Shown here piece after piece: positions 1 through 10,509 of a DNA stretch of 61,266 nucleotides. The stretch lies in contig JAPTJF010000389.1 of NCBI GenBank assembly GCA_029339195.1, forward strand, positions 1-61,266, in the 5' to 3' direction. How positions within the stretch are numbered: the stretch's first letter is position 1; each line of letters starts with the position of its first letter. The translations under genes were made by a program, and so were the position numbers. The DNA comes from Micractinium sp. NFX-FRZ. Lineage: Eukaryota > Chlorophyta > Trebouxiophyceae > Chlorellales > Chlorellaceae. Under the pieces are notes generated by a model that ran no database searches, was not told the origin of the DNA, and was given only the letters and a program-made list of their open reading frames with translations.

Positions 1-3000
1 GTCGCACACGTACAGCCGCTCCAGCTGGTTCAGAAAGTCCACGGCGCGCTCGCGGTTGAGCGTGAAGGTGCTGCAGGCAGGTGAGGTAGGGCAGGGCAGG
101 CAGCAGGCACACACATCATGGGGTGCTGGAGGGAGCAGGCACTGGGCACCCCTGCCCGTCCTGCAGTGCCATCGCCAGCAAGCAGAGGGAATGCTTTGTT
201 TGTCCATGCCACAACGAGGGGCGGGAAGCAGTTGGAACACACAGATGGTGCCACCGCCACAGCCGCCGCCGCACCCTCCCGGCCCATGCTCCCGCCCTGC
301 CCCGCCCCCAATCAGCTCTGCCACCCCCCACTCAAGCAGCCTCATCCCGCCCCTCACCAGGAAGTCGGTGTTCAGAGTCATGCCGCCCTTCTCGGTGTCA
401 ATGTCCACCAGCAGGAGCTGGGCGCCCTGCAAAGTAAGTTGAGTAAGTTACAGAGGGTGTTCATACAGACATTCATCATGAACAGCATCACGCTGCCCCA
501 CGCCGCGGTGTGAATGCCCAGCAGCAGCAGCTGGGTGCCGATTGAGTAACAAGAGAAAAGGGGTGTATTTTCGATTGCCCTCACCTTCTCCTTCAGTCCC
601 GGGTAGAACTGCTTGTCCCAGGGGCTGAAAAGGGAGGTGGTGACGTACAGGCGCTTGCCGTCCAGGCTGCAGGGAAGCGCAGCGTGGAGGCAGGGGTGGA
701 GGCGAGGGGTTGGCGGGGCGGCACGTGCGGGGCGAGGCGGCAGGCGGAGGCCCGAGCTCCCTCAAGCTCCCTTAAGCAAGCTCCCTTGAGCAAGCTCCCT
801 GCACATGCCAGCGGTGTTCCTGTCCACACCTGTCCCCTGTGCGAGACATGGGTCAGCACGGGCACTCAACTGCACCCACCTGAGCTGGATCATCTGGGGG
901 CCTCCCTGGATCGTCTTGCCCTTCACCGTGGGGATCTCCGGCTGCTCGGGCGTGTCCTCCGGCAGGCCATCCAGCACCTGTGCAAACGCACAAGGGCGCA
1001 TACCAGAGAGTAATGAGGGCATGCTGTGGCACATGCTGTGGTGCATGCCAGGGCACATGCTGGCAGCATAGTGTGGCACATGCCGGCAGGGAGGCGGAGC
1101 GTTGCACAGCTGCGTTCGGTGCGTGCAGCCATGCAGGCGAGCTGCCTGTTACCAGGCCGATCGGTGGTGTCCTCGGGCAGGCCCTTTAATAGAAAGCACA
1201 CACACACAACCACATGTTCACTGCTTAAGTAGTGACCAAACCCGCCGCACCTTGATGGGCCCCCCCTTGCGGATGAGGCCGCCCAGCCAGATACGGCTCA
1301 CAAAGCGCGGGTGCTCCGGGTCAGTGATGTCGTACTGCAGAAGACGGGGAGGCACACGCTGTTGTGTGTGTAGGCTGCAATGCTGACACAACACTGTGAG
1401 CCTCCCCTGAGGGGAGGGCACCCAAGAGGCGGCCCAGAAACACACAGCATGACCCGCTGGCGGCACAGCCCTGCCCGTGACCGCTCATCTCCCCGCCAGC
1501 TGTGCCAGCCCCGCCCACGCCAGTTTGCTTCTGCTCGCCCCAGGCTGCGCCAGTGCCTGGCCAACTGCACCAGTGCTTGCCCCAGGCTGCGCCCCAGGCC
1601 CGCCCCCCCCCCCACATGCACCAGTGTATGTCACTGTGCCAGATTATAATATTTAAACTCCCCCTCACCTGCACCAGGTCGCCCCGCAGCCAGTTTGAGA
1701 AGTACAGGTACCTGCACACATGGGAGGGCATTTATTATCACGAATGTGGGCAACGAGCAGACTCCAGGCGGCGGCCCGGCTAGCAGCCTGAGGGCAATGG
1801 CCGTTGCACAGCACAGCAGGGTGGACCCAGCAGGAGCACAGGGCCAGCGTGCAGCTGTTAGTATCATCTCCCGGCCCTTTCCAGTGTGCTCACCTGTCTG
1901 ACGTGTCGATGATGATGTCAGTAATCAGGGGCGGCAGCTCCGGCAGCACAAAGCCCTCCACCTGCAGCGGCAGGGGGCAGCAGGGCAAGGGACACTGCTC
2001 TAGCCTGCAGCAGAAGGGCGTGTATGGAGCGCAGCACATGGCCAGGGAGAGCGGCCGCACCCGCAGGGGCAGCCGGGCCCTTTTCCCACACACTCCGCAT
2101 GCAGTGCTCCACTTCCACTGGTAGATCAAGCCCGCCGCAATGCTCATGCATGAGCACGCTGTGCTTCTCTTGCCCACCTTGGTCCAGGGCTGGCGGATGA
2201 CCACCTTTGTCTTCCACTTGGTCTCGCCATTCACCTCCTGCGGGCGCCAGCCACCGGAAGAAAGTAACAAAGTCAGCAAAACTACGCAGATAACAGGGCG
2301 CAAGGGCCACCCCACTCTATCGCCATTCACATCCTGCAGGCGCGACGATGGGGGCGCAGAGTGCCAACATAAGCGGGGAGGGGAGGGTGGCCTTCAACAC
2401 GAGCTCACAGAGCTCACATCTCGAACCACCCCGGCGCAGACCTTGAGTGGAACAAAAGCAAACTCACACACACCGCGCACACCTTGCCGATGTGGATGAT
2501 GTTGGAGGAGAGGGCGGCGCCCACAAAGCCGTGGGGCTTCCAGGGGTCGTGCAGGAAGCGGACCTGCAGTGCGGTGGCACGATGTTTTAAATCAACAGGT
2601 ATGTGCTTGCCAGGGGAGCAAGACGTGAGCAGCAGCCCAGTGATGCGCTGCCTGCGACTGCACCCCCCCAAGCACCCGAGTTGAAAGCACGCCACTTGGC
2701 GCATGCACCCCCGCCCGTTCACCGTGCCCAGCTGTGCACATTCAAGTGCTGTGCAAATTTGAAGTTGCAGAGCCAGGCAAGGCTAGGGAGCTCACCTCCA
2801 GTGGGATGAGGCCGTCAGGTCCCAGGCTGACCTGCACAAGAAAACAAAAAACACAGGAGCAGCAGCAGAGGGGATTGAAGCGCGGGTGGGGGCGGGATGG
2901 GAGGCAGGCTTGGTAGACAGGCGCTGGGTGGGCCGAGCTTGGCGGCTGAGGTGGGCTGGGGCAGAGCCGGCAGCATCGCATACTCTGGTGTTTGTGCAGC

Positions 3001-6000
3001 ATACACGGCATGTGGAAGTAAGCAAGGTTGCAGGCATGGCCCCAGCCCTCCACACCGGTGCCCGCCCACCTTCTGCCGCAGGCTGTGGTCCTTCCACGAC
3101 CAGAAGAACAGGCTGTCGCCGTACCTTCAGGCACAGCACAGAAACAGGTTTGGGCAGAGGGAAGAGGGGTCAGGTAGTAAGTCAGCAGGCACGGCAGTGC
3201 AGCAGGCACTCTCTATGCATGTGCCCTGAGGAGCGACTCCAACACATTTGACTGCACAGAACTGGTCGGGCGGGACCCCACTCGTCACATCAGCATGAAC
3301 TCACGTTGACGGGGTTGAATCCCACTAGTCAGTCAGAGTGCACTGAACCGGCGGGCACATTAGCCGGGCGGGAGGCCAGTAGTCACACTCACTCGGTGGG
3401 CACATTGGCGGGGTTGAATCCCTTGAAGAACTCCTTGGGGGCTCCCCAAGAGGAGGAGACCAGCACGTCGTGGTGCGGCTGGTACCTGCATTCACATATG
3501 GAGGCCATCACTCAAAAGTGTGAGTGGGCAGGGGCGGGGCAGGGGGCGTGCAGAGTGGGGTGCGGGGACGCCACCCAGGGGGTGCCACCCACCAGCAGCA
3601 CACCTCATGCCATCCAGCATCGCGCGGTAGCAACTCCTGGCGCAATCCCGTGTTGGGTCGCCGCCCAGCGCCGAGGAGCAGGAGCATGAGAAGATCGAAA
3701 CCAAACTGAAACTCACCAGAAGTCGTAGCCAAACTCAGTTGCTTCCTTTGCCCAGGTGCCCTTCACCTGCGGGGCAGGTGGACGGTGTACCACCGCTCGT
3801 GTGAGGGGGCGCGCAGCTCGCAGACCTGCCGGTAATGCACTGCGGCAGGGTGCTGCATTAGATGCTGCTGCTGCTGCTGCACGCGTCCACCACCACAGCC
3901 CGACATGGCTGCTGCCGGCCTTGAAGATCCTCCCATTCATCCAGCACAGGCAGCGGCACACCCAGCATCAAAAACGACGCCTCTTCCACCAGCTCTGTTC
4001 ATGCAAATCAAACTGCTGTGCACAAGAAGCAGCACGCACCTCGAAGGTCTCGCCGTCCAGGAGCACAAAGCCGCCCTTGGCGTTGCCCTGCAGGCACCAA
4101 ACGAGGCGAGGGGGTGGGCGGCACAGCGTGAGGCAGCGCAACATGAGGGAGCACAGTGGGGGCAGCGCAGCGTGAGTGAACACAGCACGGTCCAGCACAG
4201 CGTGAGGCAGCGCAGCGGGGCAGCGCAGCAGGAGCAGCGCAGCATGTGCTACTGTTAGAACGGTCTGGCAAGGAGCGTGCAAGGGGCAGGGGCGGATGAG
4301 GCTGGTGGCAGAGGTGCGGCAACCCAGCAAAACGGCGGCTTGTCAAAAGGAGACAAGGCTCTAAAGCAGCCCCAGCTACGCCTAGCTGGCGTGCCTCGCT
4401 GAGCAAGGTGCCCCGCTGCCGGGAGGTCAGCAGGCATCCCACCGGCGCCGTGGCCCCACCACTTCCAGCCATGGAGAGCGCACCTCCTTGTCTCCCAGTG
4501 CACTGATCACAATCTCGCCGCTGCCCAGGCAGTGGCTGGTGTGCAGGTGGGACAGACCGGTCTTGGCCTGCAGGGCGGGCGGGGGCGCAGGGACACGTGA
4601 TAACCGCACTGGGAACACGACTCTAGTCCTTCTGTCCGCACCCACCTAGTTACCAAGGCTGGCGCTACCCACCACCCATGTCTGGCCATGACACAGTGAA
4701 TTTGTAAAATGCACGGAGCTGCGATAGCCGTCAGCTGCTTGCCTGGATTTCCTCGGGCTCAACCGTCTTGGCCAGGGTTGGCTTGCGGGGGTCGGTTGCC
4801 ACGTCGATGGCTGCAAGCAACACAGGTGGGTCAGCGAGGGAGCGGTTTGCTATCGGCGGGCCTGAAGCTGATCAGTGCTTCTCACGCTTGCATTAAGGGC
4901 AGGGCACGTGGCCACCTGGAATGGGCTGCATGAGGGGCGGCGCAGGCGGGCGGTGAGTGGGAGGCGCAGTGCTGCTGCTGGTGGCCCTCTGCAGCAGCAC
5001 ACGGCTCACTGGTACCACCGAGTTGGGTGGGCGGGCAAGCGGGCTGCCAGGAAGGCCCCGCTGGCTACTCTTGTGTGCTACCATGGGTGGCTCTGGCGCC
5101 CGCCATCTCCCTCTGCACATGTGTGCGGACTCCTGGGGACTCTGTGCACACAGGGGGCAGCACACAATGGTGGCGGTGGCGTGCGCACCGTAGACGCGGC
5201 CGGAGTTCAGGCCCGGGAGCACCAGGTACTTGCGCGACTTGGTGGCATCGCCGAAGCAGGAGGCGCAGGCGTTCCAGCCTGCAGGCGGCAACACAGTGAG
5301 GGTGAGTGTTAGTTCGTTTGGGGGCCAGAGGATGCAAGGCGGCCAGCGTGCGGCGGACACTCAGCAGAGCAGCCGAGCCTGGGAGGACCATGGATGCGCA
5401 GTGCGCCGGTGCAGCGTGGTATCGGCTGCCGGCGCCGCACTCTGTCCGGGGCCTTGGCAGGCAATCACGGGAGCTGCCTAAGAACTCACCGCTGTGGTGC
5501 AGCTCATCCCTGGTGTTGGGCACAAAGGTGCGGTGGATGACCTGCCAGGTTTGGGGGGCAGTGAGGCAGGCCGGGAGTGGGCAGGACAGAGTGTGGCGCG
5601 GGCGGCACACACGCGGCGGCGGCGGCGGCGGCGGGCGGCAGAGGCAGGGCATGATTAGAGGGGAGCGCAGGAGAAGTATAGCATCGCCACGGGCTTGCCG
5701 TGCCTCATCACACAGTGTACACATTCCCCATGCCAGGTTCAAGCCTCGGTTCACCAGGCACCTCTCAGTGCGGATGCGCCGGCACAGCGCCCAATCCGCC
5801 AGCGCCCACTCTGCCGGCACCGCCGCTGGCCACACATTGCCCAGGCGGCCCTTGGCAGCACTGCCGCGCCCCCCAGCGTCACCTGGGAGTATGTGGAGCT
5901 CTCGGGATCAGCGTCAACAGTCGCCAAGTAATCGGGCCTGCAAACGCCGACACGGGATGGTGTGGGTGGGACAACTTTGAACAAGGGCCTGGACCTTGGC

Positions 6001-6136
6001 AACGGTGGCATGCTGCTGTGGCTCACTTGTCTTGGTCCGGCGCCACAGCGATCACGTAGAGAAGCTTTTCGCGCGGCCCGCTGCGCGCTGCCTCAGAAGG
6101 TGTTGCAAACCCAAGGCTACCTCCGCAGCACGCCAT
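1..6136 (-). CDS. Selenium-binding protein / methanethiol oxidase (SBP56 family), 3' end outside window
   Basis: Cytosolic SBP56-family protein. Family members oxidise methanethiol to H2S, H2O2 and formaldehyde and bind selenium or copper. Nineteen exons join in phase into 442 residues, against about 470 in the human protein: 6136-6027, 5937-5883, 5541-5490, 5278-5189, 4810-4743, 4567-4484, 4087-4040, 3766-3717, 3485-3393, 3124-3070, 2831-2796, 2563-2483, 2237-2178, 1961-1894, 1711-1669, 1334-1251, 977-880, 666-585, 426-358. Recognisable blocks are [29 protein letters not shown] (carrying the family CxSC motif), [36 protein letters not shown] and [17 protein letters not shown]. The start codon at 6136 gives the family N-terminus ([15 protein letters not shown]). 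The intron after 4743 has a GC donor. The expected C-terminal block was not found before the window edge. A possible further exon lies at 1-70, but its frame does not fit cleanly. Confidence 0.93.
506..545 (-). repeat. Degenerate intronic copy of SBP exon 19 start
   Basis: In the intron upstream of exon 426-358, the minus strand reads [11 protein letters not shown], clearly related to [12 protein letters not shown] of the true exon. The copy is diverged and followed by unrelated sequence. Confidence 0.7.
1154..1186 (-). repeat. Degenerate intronic copy of SBP exon 17 start
   Basis: The minus strand reads [12 protein letters not shown] in the intron between exons 1334-1251 and 977-880. The true exon begins [14 protein letters not shown]. 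The similarity continues at DNA level for about 33 bases. Confidence 0.6.
2318..2342 (-). repeat. Intronic copy of SBP exon 13 acceptor region
   Basis: About 25 bases repeat the acceptor and first codons (GTG AAT GGC GA) of exon 2237-2178, one copy upstream in the same intron. The copy keeps a CAG acceptor, so it is a potential decoy splice site. Confidence 0.6.
3304..3392 (-). repeat. Intronic copies of SBP exon 9 3' edge
   Basis: Downstream of the donor at 3393, two imperfect repeats of the exon end and donor region are visible. One is near 3304-3322, sharing the ggggttgaatccc core; the other is near 3350-3390, sharing the gggcacatt core. They sit tandemly inside the intron. Confidence 0.5.
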
Positions 6137-7020
6137 CTTTACTGAAATAAGTGAGAGCTCGTGGGAGGAGATGAAAATGGTCCATTCGAGGTGTTTACCT
6201 GCAAACCCTGCTGGCACTGGGTGGGGGCGCTGGCGCCAGCGACACAGCATGCAGCTTCATGCAGCTAGCAGCGCCACTGGCATCACTGTCCCGTCTCCAG
6301 GTCGACAGCAAGATCAAGCCCTCTTGATGCCGAGAAATCACAGGGGGAAACTCACCATTGTTTCTTGCTCGTGGCAAGCACCAACCCCTCCCTGCTGCAA
6401 CAGCTGCAGCAGCGGTGGCCACATGGCGGCAGCGTAGCACAGCGGGCGGCACTTGCACCCCTGTCCACCGACATCCCGCCCTTCTCCAGTGATATTGTAA
6501 AGATGTGAGGGTTCTACAACCGTGATGGTTGTTGGTTGCATGGAGGGAGCATGTTGCTGGCACCTCAAGGTGGAGCACAGAAGCTGGGGACGGCTGATGG
6601 GGCGCGCGATGCCTGGGGGCGGGGACAGGAGTGACCACGCTGTGGTAAGCTGACCAGGCCTGGGCCCACTGGAGAGATGCGCATGTCGCCACGTGCGCCT
6701 GTCGGCACCCGTTTGGTGGGTGCTCCTGCCACCGCCACCAGGGCTGCAGCGGGTGCTGGTGCTGCCGCTGCACGGGCACTTGCCGCCCTATGGGAGGGTG
6801 AACTTGCCAACAAACAGAGTTGCATGCCCTCCCTCCATAGAATGTCTGAAATTTGGGCGCAACACGGTGGAGAAGAGAGGTGGTATCCACGCTGAAGACA
6901 GCAAGTGTGCTGGCGCGCCATGGCGGCCCTCCACCGCCAACCACAGTGCACAAACCTGCCGCCTCACCTCCAACGGCGCCCTTCCGCCCATCTCTCCCTT
7001 TCCTACGCCTTCGCACCAAA
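6137..7020. promoter_or_regulatory. Divergent intergenic region between SBP and heliorhodopsin
   Basis: These 884 bases separate two divergently transcribed start codons, so they hold both promoters and 5' untranslated regions. No clear TATA box, tRNA or additional gene was recognised. Frames open here are GC-driven. Confidence 0.5.
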
Positions 7021-9778
7021 ATGGCTCCCCTCACGTTCAGGAGGCTGCGGGTGTGGAACGCGTGCATAGGTGTGGCACAGCTGGTGGCGGGCGTCGCAAT
7101 TCTTGTTCTTACGGACTATGGCAGCCGCTCCAAGCTGCCGTGGTACAGTTTCTTCATCGGCAGCTGGAGTCGCGAGGACGGCAAATCGGAGCTGTTCTAC
7201 GTGTGAGTGACAGGGGGCGCCGGCGGCCCCACAGGTGCTGCGCACATGGGGCATTTCGCATGCGCGCGGTGGAGCCTGGGCTCCACGGGCCACTGGCTGC
7301 GGCGTGCCGCCGCTGCCGTCGCCAGCTACCGTCCCCGCCTGCACCTGGCGTGTGGGTGGGCTTTTGCACCCGGCATGTGGGTGTGCGTCCTCTCTCAGCT
7401 CTCGTCCCAGGTTCCGCAGCTTAGCAGCATGCGTGACGAGCACTGCCCTCTGCTGGCTCTGCGCAGTCAGCGCCCCTCCCCGCCTCCACTGACCCGCTGC
7501 CACCGCCTTGCTCCCCCGCCCGCAGCCCAGCACCCAAACAAGTGGTTGCCTTCCCGGTGGGCGTCTGGAGCGGCGTCTTCCTGCTGCTGTCGGCAGTCAA
7601 CCACTTTACCGTCATCCTGCCCGGCGTCAATGCGTACTGTGAGTGGTTGCTATCATGTCTCACTATGAATGCGGTTGCACATTCGCCTACTGTGAGGTGG
7701 GCACGGGCCTGCGTACAGTGGTTGGCAGCTTGGCTGCAGTGTAGTGGGCGGCAGGAAGTGCAGCGGGAAATCAGGACGCCTGTCACTGCCTGCCTGCCTT
7801 GAAGGCTTCTTGCAGACCCACGTCTTACCACGCTGTCCTGCCCCTGCCCCTCCGTCCGCCCCCCTTTTTCAGACAACCGCCAGATCTGTGAGAACAAGAA
7901 CCCGTTCCGTTGGGCCGAGTACTCAAGTGAGTGGGCAGGGGCCCGGGGCCCGGCTGGCGGGAGGGCCCTGCTGTGCCCTGCTGCGCTGCACTGCGCTGCG
8001 CATGCGCCGCCGGCTGCAGGCGCCTGCACCTCCATGCTACCGCCAGCTGCACTTCCCTTTCCTGGGCTCGCTGCCGGTGCATGCTGCCCAGCGGCAGCAC
8101 CGCCGGCTCCAGCCGCATGCTGCCGCCCTGCCCCTCTCGCCCACTGGGCCCCCTCATCTCTCCCCTCCCCTCCCCCCTGTGTGCAGTCTCCGCCTCCCTG
8201 ATGAGCGTCATGATTGCCCAGCTGTGCGGTGTCACCGACATCCACCTCCTCTTCACCATATTTTCACTCATGGGCTCCACCATGCTCTTTGGTGAGCCTG
8301 TGCCGGTGCACACCGGCCTGCGAAGACCTCTCACTTGCTGTGCTGTGCTGTGCTCTTCTCTGTCTTGCTTTCCTTTTTGGTCCAGTTTGGTCCAGTTTCC
8401 AAACATGCTGGACCCGCAACGTGTGCACAAGCCCTGACAGCATGCCGCCTCATAACGGGTGGGTGCAGGCCACCTGATGGAGACCTCCAATGGCACCCGC
8501 ATCACCACGTATGCCCACACTGCCGACCCCCGCACCCCGCCGGAGCCCCTGGCCAGCCCCAAGGACGGCCTGCCCCCCTCCGCCTTCATCACTGAGGCCT
8601 ACGGCGCGCCCAACGGCCTCTCCAACGGCCTCGGCGGCGGCAGCGCGCGTGCGGCGCCCATTGACTGGACCCCCTTCATTTTTGGCTGCTGGCCCTTCCT
8701 GGCCGCCATGCTCGTCACTGCCTGCTTCTTCTTCCAGGTGTGTGGGCAGGTGCTGGGCTGACACAGCAGGCTCAGCAGTCTCAGCAGGCTGGGCTTGCGC
8801 CAGGTGGGGGCTGTTCAGGCAGCACACAGCAGCATGCAGCGGGCCTGGGCTCACAGAACAGGGTCAGCTGGGCTGTGCTCGGGCCAGAATAGCTAGCCTC
8901 ACCAGGCGGCAAACTCAGCCCTCCCTGCTTCCCTGCAGGCCGTCACCAACGGCGACCCCCCCGGCTTTGTGTGGAGCCTCTTTTTCATCCTCTTCTTCCT
9001 CTACACCCTCTTCGCCGTCAACCAGGTCCTGCAGTTCAAGCAGGTGAGCCTGGGGGGCAGCTCCTCTATAACCTTTGTGTGCTCCTTTCTTCCTGTCGGT
9101 GCCACGCATCAGTTGTCAGACGGCCGGGGGCTCTGTAGGCCAAGCAAGTGGGGGCGGGCAGGCAGGAGTGGGCGCGCAGTGGAGCAACTCTTTGTGCTGT
9201 GTCCATCTTGTTTTTTGGCATGTCGACTGGGCGGGCTGGCGGCTGACCGATGCAACAGGCAGCACTTGCAGCTTGACTGCTGGAGGTTTTGCACCGCCCA
9301 AGCCGGCTGCCATTCCGTGCCGTCTCGCCGGGCACCCCAGCCCAGCCAACGCATGCTGCCATCTGCTCACTCATGCCGGCCCCTCACACCGCCCCGACTC
9401 CCTCACCTGCACCTGTTGCTGCAGGTCCGCGGCTGGTGTGGGTTTGCACGTGCCGAGTGGTTCTACATGCTCCTCTCCCTCACCAGCAAGCAGCTGCTGG
9501 CCTGGATCACCTACGGTGCGTGATGGGGAGGCGGCGGGGGCAAGGATGGGCACAGGAGTGGGGGCAGGCAGAGGCGCGCACTGGTAGTGGGCTGGGACCG
9601 CCAGGCCGGTTGGCAAGCGCGCACCTGCACGCATTCCGTTGGGAGTTGCACCACAGCGAGCTGCCGGGATGCTGGAGGGGTACTGCATCCTGTTGTAAGC
9701 CATGGCAAGCTAAACACACAAATGCTCCTGGCCTACACCCCATGTGCACCTGCAGGCGGTACCAGACGCTTTGAGTGA
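7021..9778 (+). CDS. Heliorhodopsin (retinal-binding seven-helix membrane protein)
   Basis: Heliorhodopsins are light-sensing retinal proteins with inverted topology (N-terminus cytoplasmic) and no established ion pumping. Eight exons join in phase to 313 residues: 7021-7202, 7526-7638, 7873-7926, 8187-8291, 8469-8737, 8939-9043, 9425-9515, 9756-9778. Helix A is near residues 10-31. Helix C carries FRWAEYS with the counterion glutamate E114, followed by SASLMSVMIAQLCGVTDI. Helix D ends at TMLFG (152). Helix E begins WTPFIFGCW. Helix F is near 250-272. Helix G contains the Schiff-base lysine K298 in SLTSKQLLAWITYGG. These match the family-specific blocks and not type-1 pump rhodopsins. A Ser/Thr/Pro/Gly-rich insert of about 60 residues (153-216) separates helices D and E. 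The ATG at 7021 leaves a short charged leader typical of the family, although the frame is open upstream. Confidence 0.95.
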
Positions 9779-10509
9779 GCAGCAGAGGAGCATCTGCTGC
9801 CAGCCCGAGCAGCTAGAGCAACCGATACCTGCTCGCAGCCGCTGCCTGCACTGCACACAGAAGCAGCAACCGGCAGATCAGCCCTTTGCCGCACCCCAGC
9901 CCAGAGGGATGCCTTCTGCCCGAAGCCCATTTCATTCCATGGCGCCCAGCCTGCCTGCTGTTTTTTGTACTCCACTCCGAAGAGCCCCCCAGCGCTGCAC
10001 TTTGTCCCCCCGGACTAACCCCCTGACATCCTCGGCACTCCCATCCGTCCCGGCCCCAGACGGACCTCTGTCCCCCTGCAATTGCATTCAAGGCCCTGCT
10101 TGTGCCTCGGCCCATTTGATGACACCCTTTACCGTGGCGACCCCGCCTCTTTGATTGGATTCACCGACATCTAGTTTGAGCGGTCCTTTGCAAGCAGCTG
10201 CCGTTACATCGACCGAGCGGCAGCACAGGGGGGGGATTGCGGAATGAAAGTGGTGCGAAGCAGAGGGAGCAAAGCGGTATCAGATGGCAGAGCCGGTGGT
10301 CGGTCACACCCGGGTTGTTTGTCAGTCAGTCACACATATCAGTCGGTACATGTAGAGCACAGGGAAGGGGAGCGAGTAGGACGCAAGGGATGGGGGTCAG
10401 CCAGGCGCAGCACGGAGGCGCGGCAGCAAAGCATGTCCAGCAGTGAAGTTCGCCTGGCCGCCTTTGCTGGCCTTGCACTTCAATATACAGGGGACAGCAT
10501 CAGCCGCAC
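9779..10509. other. Convergent 3' flanks of heliorhodopsin and SGNH hydrolase
   Basis: This gap of 731 bases lies between two convergent stop codons and should hold both 3' untranslated regions. Apart from a minus-strand TGTAA motif at 10204-10208, nothing was recognised in it. Confidence 0.4.
10204..10208 (-). terminator. Candidate TGTAA polyadenylation signal of the SGNH hydrolase gene
   Basis: TGTAA on the minus strand lies about 300 bases after the stop codon at 10510. TGTAA is the known chlorophyte polyadenylation motif, but a five-base match can occur by chance. Confidence 0.35.
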
